Source of the DNA: Candidatus Heimdallarchaeota archaeon
GTDB taxonomy: Archaea > Asgardarchaeota > Heimdallarchaeia > Heimdallarchaeales > Heimdallarchaeaceae
Length of the DNA: 19,254 nucleotides
Direction: 5' to 3'
Assembly: GCA_016839875.1 (NCBI GenBank)
Contig: JAEOTK010000122.1
Coordinates: forward strand, 1 to 19,254
The stretch's first letter is position 1. The number at the start of each line of letters is the position of its first letter. The notes beneath the pieces were generated by a model. That model had not been told where the DNA came from, searched no databases, and worked only from the letters and a program-made list of their open reading frames with translations. The position numbers and the translations under genes are program-made. Below, piece by piece: positions 14,510 to 19,254 of the stretch.

Positions 14510-16678
14510 TCAATCTATCTGTTCTTTCTTCTTTGATTCTATTAGTCTCTCAAGTGTCATGAGTTCCTTTATGGGGAGTGACATGTGCGAGACTAGTTTA
14601 GGTTTTTCTTTACATTGATAATCTGTTGTATCTAATTCACAATTGATTACCTCATTTTGTATCTTTTCAACGAATTTATCCCATAGATTCATGTATTTTT
14701 TATGCTGTCCATTTGTAAGGAAGAAATGATTAACTTTAATATCATCAATTTCATCAAGAAGTCCATCGATTTCTTCAATATCAAATGAGGAAGTTTTATC
14801 ATCTTCAGATATTTCTAAAGGTTTTAAGATTATGTTTTCTTCAATGAAATCTTGATATTTATCTACGAAAAATGTTGAATCTCTAATCATTTTCATCACC
14901 AATCGAGGAATCATTAACGATTCAATTTTCTCCTCAGATGGTACTTGTTTCTGATTTAGATACTTAGAGATGTTAAGCTTAAATGGTTGTATTAGTTCAA
15001 TTCCCTTTGAACTTAGAGTATAATATTTCTTGAGCATTGTAGCAGATCGAATTTGTTCTTCTCTTGATACTTTTACAAAATCGAGATTGATTAGGAGTTT
15101 CAGTTGACTACTTAAAGCTCCTTTTGTAATGTGAAGTATTTTGCTAAGTTCATTCAAATTTCTTTCTTTTACAAAAAGAGCATAGATTATTCTGAAAGGA
15201 GTTGGTCCTTTATTATATAATTCTAGAAAATCACAGAGATGCTCAGCTCTTCTGATTAAAACTCTAGCTTGTGCAAAATTTATTTCCTCCAAAGCAGATT
15301 TGCTTTGATCTAGGAAATTTTCAGCTACAGTAGAATAAACAGTACGAAAGTGCTTTGGTGAAAGAAGATCCGATAATTCTGTAAATTGATCTGTAAGATA
15401 ATCGTCACCAAGATATCTCTTAAGGTCTTCAGCTAGAATTTCACCGTAATTTAGCATTGCTGTCTTTGTATAATTATAATAAATTATTTTTTCATCTATT
15501 ATTTGTTGAAGAATCATTTTAGCTTTCTTTCGATTTCGGGAACTTTCACTTGTTTTTAGGATTAATGCTTTAGCTAATAGATAAGCTTGATCGAAAATTT
15601 TTGTTCTGGATGAAGAATTAATTTCACCTAATCTGTCTAGATATTTTTTAGTAAATTTTGATGTTAAATCTCTTTTAGTTATGAAATCAATTAAAGAAAA
15701 AAGAACGGTAACTTCTGGGTCAACAATTTCGATTTTCTCTGCATAATAGAGAGCTTTTTCTAGAGTATCGAGAACTAACTTTGGATCATCAAGTTCTTCA
15801 AAAATCTGAGTTAAATACATAAGAGAAAATACAATACCAAATTTAAAATCAATTTCTTGAGCAATTAGAAGAGCTTTTTCATAATGAATTTGTGCTTGTT
15901 GATTATCTCTTTTGCCTAAATAAACATCACCAATATTTAAATTGGTCCACACAATATCTTGCTTGTTTCCTATTTTTTCTCTAATCTCTAAACATCGTAA
16001 AAGGTACTTTTGTGCAGTATCAAGTTTTCCTTTTTTTAACCATGTATGTCCTAAAATGAAAGTAGAATACCCAATATCATGTTGACTTCCTGTTTTTTCT
16101 CTTATTTCTAGACTTTTTTCATAATTCTCTATTGCTTTATCTCTATCTCCCATATGCATGAATGCCCATCCTAAAGAAAAATATGCTCTTCCTAAATAGG
16201 ATGGAATTTTCATTTCTTTACAGAGATTAAATCCCTCTTGAGCATAAACATATGATTGTTCTGCATCTCCCTTATCAACGTAAATATATGCTTTATTTAC
16301 AAGTAATTCAGCTTTTCTCGCTTTTATGCCTTCGATATCGTTATCTTCAAGAAGTCTTTCAACATCAACAGCAATTTTCAAAGCTCTTTCTATTCTGTTT
16401 AATCTATAATTTGCGAAGACTTTGAATATCAACGAATCGATTTCACGTAATTTATTATTCCCCTTTCTTGAACTTTCATACATTTTATCGGCAAGTTCGA
16501 TTAGTTTTGAATATTCTCCTAAATGATCGAAAACAACTCCTTGTAGATACAAAAGTGTTAATCTTTCCTCTTCACTTATATTGCTTTTCTTTCTACTTTT
16601 AGAAATCTCATCTAAAGCACTTGAATATTCTCCTTCTTTTATGAGATTTTCTACTTTTTCGTACTTTTGATTTATCAT
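14510..16678 (-). CDS. TPR-repeat protein with C-terminal winged-helix DNA-binding domain (putative regulator of the peptide importer)
   Basis: This 722-residue cytosolic protein starts with helical TPR repeats over about residues 1-320. The clearest units are 163-196 (GRAYFSLGWAFMHMGDRDKA), 203-236, 243-276 and 283-316, each with the family's Gly/Ala, Tyr and Lys-Ala positions. A helical middle (about 340-485) follows, then a MarR/ArsR-like winged helix at about 492-565: the PFRIIYALFVKERNLNELSKIL helices, ITKGALSSQLKLLINLDFV as recognition helix, and a basic wing up to YYTLSSKGIELI. The last 150 residues include an acidic stretch (623-647) and a helix-rich end with HFFLTNGQHKKY. TPR arrays bind peptides or proteins, so a DNA-binding regulator that senses a ligand is the simplest reading. 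It follows dppF after 34 nt with no TATA box, so it should be co-transcribed. GGAGG lies 7 nt before the ATG, inside a hairpin. Confidence 0.85.
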   Translation of the reverse strand: MINQKYEKVENLIKEGEYSSALDEISKSRKKSNISEEERLTLLYLQGVVFDHLGEYSKLIELADKMYESSRKGNNKLREIDSLIFKVFANYRLNRIERALKIAVDVERLLEDNDIEGIKARKAELLVNKAYIYVDKGDAEQSYVYAQEGFNLCKEMKIPSYLGRAYFSLGWAFMHMGDRDKAIENYEKSLEIREKTGSQHDIGYSTFILGHTWLKKGKLDTAQKYLLRCLEIREKIGNKQDIVWTNLNIGDVYLGKRDNQQAQIHYEKALLIAQEIDFKFGIVFSLMYLTQIFEELDDPKLVLDTLEKALYYAEKIEIVDPEVTVLFSLIDFITKRDLTSKFTKKYLDRLGEINSSSRTKIFDQAYLLAKALILKTSESSRNRKKAKMILQQIIDEKIIYYNYTKTAMLNYGEILAEDLKRYLGDDYLTDQFTELSDLLSPKHFRTVYSTVAENFLDQSKSALEEINFAQARVLIRRAEHLCDFLELYNKGPTPFRIIYALFVKERNLNELSKILHITKGALSSQLKLLINLDFVKVSREEQIRSATMLKKYYTLSSKGIELIQPFKLNISKYLNQKQVPSEEKIESLMIPRLVMKMIRDSTFFVDKYQDFIEENIILKPLEISEDDKTSSFDIEEIDGLLDEIDDIKVNHFFLTNGQHKKYMNLWDKFVEKIQNEVINCELDTTDYQCKEKPKLVSHMSLPIKELMTLERLIESKKKEQID

Positions 16679-16683
16679 TTCAA

Positions 16684-16699
16684 TTCCTCCAAAGAGGAA
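16684..16699 (-). promoter_or_regulatory. Hairpin that contains the Shine-Dalgarno site of the TPR-winged-helix gene
   Basis: On the minus strand TTCCTC (16699-16694), loop TTTG, and GAGGAA (16689-16684) form a perfect 6-bp stem. The Shine-Dalgarno GGAGG (16690-16686) is the 3' arm plus one loop base, 7 nt before the ATG at 16678. Folding would hide the ribosome site, so it could tune translation of this gene relative to dppF. Confidence 0.4.
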
Positions 16700-16712
16700 A
16701 AATAATTGGATA

Positions 16713-18161
16713 TTACTCCAATTCCATAATTTCTTTGTATCTAATACAGGCTACATAATGTCTATCATGTACATTTTCAAGTTGAGGATCTATTTCGTTG
16801 CATTCTGCTTTAGCATATACACATCTTGGACTGAATCTGCATCCTTTTCCAATATCAATACCACTTGGAACTTCACCAATAATAGGAAGTTCTTCTGTAC
16901 GTTTTGCATCAGGATCAGGTTTTGGAACAGCTGCAATTAATGCTTTTGTGTATGGGTGGTGAGGATTATGGATTATATCTTCTGTAGGTCCTTGTTCTAC
17001 AATTCGTCCGAGATACATAACTGCTATACGATCACACATAACTCTTGCTAAAGCAAGATCATGAGTAATAAATAGAAATGCAGTACCTCGCTGTAATGTT
17101 AACTCTCTCATAATTTGCAAAACACCTACTCGAACTGATACATCAAGCATTGATACTGGTTCATCAGCTACAACAAATGTAGGATCTACAATGAAAGCTC
17201 TAGCAACTCCAACGCGTTGTCTTTGCCCTCCACTGAGCTCATGTGGAAATCTATCTATGAAATCCTCTGCAGGAATTAGTCCAACTTCTTCTAAATCTGC
17301 TTTCACCTTCTCTTCAATTGCAGCTTCATCGTGCATAAGATTCAGAAGTCTAATCGGCTCTGCTACAACATCTAATATGGTGAATCTTGGGCTAAGTGAT
17401 TCATATGGGTTTTGAAAAATTATCTGTATATCCTTTCGTAGATTTTTCAATTCCTTAGTTGTGAAAGTACTTATGTCCACTTTTCTTGCTGTTCCTAAAG
17501 AACTCAACTGCTCTTCTGTGAGAATTATTCTATTAGGTTTCACAAAGAGTAAATTCCCGAAGCTAGTGATCCAAGTCAGTCTCTTTTGCCATGTGGAAGA
17601 AGTATCCTCATGTTTGAGTTCATCTTCTGTTATAATACTTTTCATTTGTTCTTCAGTGAGAATCATAGTTTCTTGATCTTTACTTACTCGTAAAAGTTTC
17701 TGTTGTCTTTTTGTTAAATGGAGTATTTCCTTTTCTTCTTTGACTCTTAAATCTCTTATTTGCTTTCGAGTAATAATAATTGAGTCTGGTGCTTTAAAGA
17801 ATATATTTCCTCCAGTTGTATCTAGGAGATGGAGCAAGAGTAAACCTGTTGTTGATTTTCCACATCCACTTTCCCCTACTAAACCAAAGATTTCACCCTT
17901 GTGAATCTGGAAAGAGATATCATCAACAGCATGTACATAACGCTCTATACCACTTGAAAAAACTGTTCTTAAATATTCACTAGTTAGAGATCCGTATCTC
18001 TTGAACCCACCTTTGGAAAACAAATCAGAGAAATATTTTTTAGTTATTTGCCATGATATTTTTATATTTTCAGGAGAGAATAAACTCTCAAAGAAACCTC
18101 CCAGTACTGGAAAGAGTTTTTCAACATTTACAGCTTCTACAACTACTTCTTCTTTGGACAT
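16713..18161 (-). CDS. dppF: Oligopeptide/dipeptide ABC transporter ATPase DppF/OppF, with two large insertions
   Basis: One of two ATPases that power peptide uptake. ABC motifs are Walker A GESGCGKST (96-104), Q-loop Gln250 in IIFQNPYESLSPR, signature LSGGQRQR (309-316), Walker B VVADEP (330-335) and H-loop His367. The C-terminal oligopeptide_HPY region has Cys441, 447, 454 and 472 (C-x5-C-x6-C-x17-C), a set that in related Dpp ATPases binds a 4Fe-4S cluster. At 482 residues it is about 150 longer than usual. One insertion (about 20-75) splits the N-terminal FPV...YVHAVDDISF motif with amphipathic helices. The other (about 124-228, DNA 17478-17792) lies between Walker A and the Q-loop and is built of 19-residue repeats. 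Six nt separate it from dppD. A GGAG in the dppD end supplies a ribosome site. The frame is intact, and the core motifs predict an active ATPase. Confidence 0.93.
   Translation of the reverse strand: MSKEEVVVEAVNVEKLFPVLGGFFESLFSPENIKISWQITKKYFSDLFSKGGFKRYGSLTSEYLRTVFSSGIERYVHAVDDISFQIHKGEIFGLVGESGCGKSTTGLLLLHLLDTTGGNIFFKAPDSIIITRKQIRDLRVKEEKEILHLTKRQQKLLRVSKDQETMILTEEQMKSIITEDELKHEDTSSTWQKRLTWITSFGNLLFVKPNRIILTEEQLSSLGTARKVDISTFTTKELKNLRKDIQIIFQNPYESLSPRFTILDVVAEPIRLLNLMHDEAAIEEKVKADLEEVGLIPAEDFIDRFPHELSGGQRQRVGVARAFIVDPTFVVADEPVSMLDVSVRVGVLQIMRELTLQRGTAFLFITHDLALARVMCDRIAVMYLGRIVEQGPTEDIIHNPHHPYTKALIAAVPKPDPDAKRTEELPIIGEVPSGIDIGKGCRFSPRCVYAKAECNEIDPQLENVHDRHYVACIRYKEIMELE
17472..17780 (-). 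repeat. Degenerate 19-residue (57-nt) repeats inside dppF
   Basis: Units begin at DppF residues 128, 147 and 166 in tandem, and again at 212, immediately followed at 231 by the native pre-Q-loop segment in the same register. Each reads roughly hydrophobic-x-(I/L/F)-T-x-(K/E/R)-(Q/E)-hydrophobic-x-x-L, with Thr at 131, 150, 169, 215 and 234. Units 166 and 212 share the string ILTEEQ and are also similar in nucleotides; units 128 and 147 share LRV followed by charged residues. A 27-residue spacer containing WQKRLTWITSFGNLLF separates the third and fourth units. Confidence 0.65.
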
Positions 18162-18167
18162 TTTTTC

Positions 18168-19223
18168 TCACTTCTCCTTTTCTTGATACAAATGACATGC
18201 TACAAAACCTTCCTTGATAGTAGTGTTTATCGGTACCTCTTTACTGCAAATGGGCATGACTTTTGGGCATCTTGGATGGAATCGACAACCTGATGGTGGA
18301 TTTCGCAAATCAGGAGGTGTACCTCCTATGTCGAATAGTTCTTTTTTCGTTCCTACTATGCTTGGAAATGCGTTTATTAATGCTTGTGTATATGGATGAA
18401 ATGGTTCTTTGAATAATGTTCGTAGATTACCATATTCAACGAGTTTTCCTGCATACATTATTGCTAATGTTTCACAAACTTCTGCTATGACAGATAAGTC
18501 GTGAGTTATCATGATCATAGATAAATCGAATTCTTTCTGCAAGTGTTTAGTAGCTTTTAGAACTTGTGATTGAACAATAACATCTAGAGCTGTGACAGGT
18601 TCATCCGCGATAACTACATCAGGATTGTTCACAAGAGCCATTGCTATTAATGCTCTCTGTTTCATTCCTCCACTGAGCTGATGTGGATAATCTCGAGCTC
18701 TAGTGGAATCAATACCAACAGTTTCCAATATGTCTACAACTCTGTCCCAAGCTTCTTCCTTATCAATTTCTGGATCATGGATTTTTATTGCTTCTAGAAT
18801 CTGATTACCGACTCTATGTACTGGATTTAAAGCATTCATTGCCCCCTGAAAGACCATGGCTATGTGATTACCTCTGATTCGTCTCATTTCATGTTCTTGA
18901 AGATCTAATAGATTGTTAGTCCTTTTTCTTTCTTCTACATTTTTATTGAATAACCTATTTTTCAATTTTCTTTGAACATTGTTAGGATCATCCATAACCT
19001 CTGATGCTTTGCCGTAGATCAATTCACCTTCCATAATCTCTCCAGGAGAGGGAATCATCCTCATAATTGAAAGACAAGTTGTGGTTTTTCCACAACCACT
19101 TTCACCAGCAAGACCAAGCACTTCACCTTTTTCAAGTTTAAAGCTTACGTTATCAACAGCTCTAACGTCACCTGAACGTGTATGGAAGTATGTTTTTAGA
19201 TTATTTACTTCTAGTATCGCCAT
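18168..19223 (-). CDS. dppD: Oligopeptide/dipeptide ABC transporter ATPase DppD/OppD
   Basis: The partner ATPase of the importer, 351 residues. Seen motifs are Walker A GESGCGKTT (40-48), Q-loop Gln126 in VFQGAMNALNPV, signature LSGGMKQR (183-190), Walker B VVIADEP (203-209) and H-loop His241 in ITHDLS. The HPY tail has GCRFHPRCP and a Cys set at 313, 319, 326 and 343 (C-x5-C-x6-C-x16-C), suited to a 4Fe-4S cluster. FQGAMNALNP replaces the bacterial FQDPMTSLNP, as in other archaeal Dpp proteins. A charged insertion of about 30 residues (about 74-104, with NVEERKRTNN) sits between the GEL strand and the Q-loop, the same place as the larger one in DppF. The ATG at 19223 follows the stop of an upstream permease gene by 4 nt, with a weak GAGATGA ribosome site. 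It is part of the importer operon. Confidence 0.95.
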   Translation of the reverse strand: MAILEVNNLKTYFHTRSGDVRAVDNVSFKLEKGEVLGLAGESGCGKTTTCLSIMRMIPSPGEIMEGELIYGKASEVMDDPNNVQRKLKNRLFNKNVEERKRTNNLLDLQEHEMRRIRGNHIAMVFQGAMNALNPVHRVGNQILEAIKIHDPEIDKEEAWDRVVDILETVGIDSTRARDYPHQLSGGMKQRALIAMALVNNPDVVIADEPVTALDVIVQSQVLKATKHLQKEFDLSMIMITHDLSVIAEVCETLAIMYAGKLVEYGNLRTLFKEPFHPYTQALINAFPSIVGTKKELFDIGGTPPDLRNPPSGCRFHPRCPKVMPICSKEVPINTTIKEGFVACHLYQEKEK

Positions 19224-19227
19224 TTTG

Positions 19228-19254
19228 TCATCTCTCTCTTAATCTTGGATTTAC
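19228..19254 (-). CDS. C-terminal end of a DppC/OppC-like permease gene (partial)
   Basis: The last 27 bases, read on the minus strand, translate as VNPRLRER followed by TGA, ending 4 nt before the dppD start. DPRLR-like endings are typical of OppC/DppC permeases, whose genes normally precede dppD. Only eight codons are visible, so the call rests on this ending and on gene order; the rest of the gene lies beyond the window. Confidence 0.55.
   Translation of the reverse strand, partial: VNPRLRER

Noticed and set aside
17461..17676. Plus-strand 71-codon frame opposite the DppF insertion
   Set aside because: The DppF frame is continuous and carries repeat structure on the minus strand; the plus-strand frame is its complement.
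17478..17792. DppF insertion as an intein, group II intron or mobile element
   Set aside because: It has no intein splice-site residues or endonuclease motif, no inverted ends or target duplication that I can see, and its units resemble the adjacent host segment, so internal duplication explains it better.

Overview
The window reads as a compact, AT-rich archaeal chromosome segment. The evidence is of four kinds. First, most transcription-unit heads carry an archaeal TATA-like box centred 25-35 nt upstream of the start codon, giving leaderless or nearly leaderless mRNAs, while operon-internal genes have GGAG/GGTG Shine-Dalgarno sites. Second, there is a Sulfolobus-type single-OB-fold SSB with an RG-rich tail. 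Third, there is an F420-type luciferase-like oxidoreductase. Fourth, there are several proteins of uncertain family (a PAS protein with an unassigned C-terminal domain, a TPR-winged-helix fusion, a membrane-anchored PHP protein). The protein mix would fit an Asgard-type archaeon, but nothing here proves the lineage. I see no tRNA, rRNA, CRISPR array, insertion sequence or phage gene, and no gene-free stretch over 300 bp.

Layout. Positions 2-4475 (+) hold a 5'-truncated class V aminotransferase, D-3-phosphoglycerate dehydrogenase (serA), a ketopantoate-reductase-family protein and a DUF1015 protein. The first two make the start of the phosphorylated serine pathway and are joined by an 11-nt gap with a Shine-Dalgarno site. 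Positions 4489-6517 (-) hold a luciferase-like oxidoreductase, an acyl-carrier-protein-like small protein with Lys where the phosphopantetheine Ser should be, and a xylose-isomerase-like TIM barrel. Positions 6725-7153 (+) encode the SSB; 7196-8074 (-) the PAS protein; 8200-8718 (+) a DUF1684 protein; 8790-10400 (+) a multi-pass GT-C-like membrane protein. Positions 10403-11197 (-) encode an SDR that resembles the plant chlorophyll b reductases NOL/NYC1. Positions 11313-12431 (+) encode a DmpA-type self-processing peptidase, which overlaps tail-to-tail a formamidase/acetamidase gene (12417-13316, -). Positions 13428-14498 (+) encode a PHP phosphoesterase-like protein held in the membrane at both ends.

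The last region, 14510 to the window end (-), is one operon-like block of an oligopeptide/dipeptide ABC importer: the last codons of a DppC-like permease, dppD, dppF, and then a 722-residue TPR plus winged-helix protein. dppF is much longer than its family norm because of two insertions, one of which is made of 19-residue repeats that copy the segment just before the Q-loop. The TPR-winged-helix gene has its Shine-Dalgarno site inside a perfect 6-bp hairpin.

The most interesting leads are the peptide importer coupled to a TPR-winged-helix protein (a possible archaeal counterpart of bacterial peptide-sensing regulators), the repeat-expanded DppF, and the ACP-like protein without its attachment serine.
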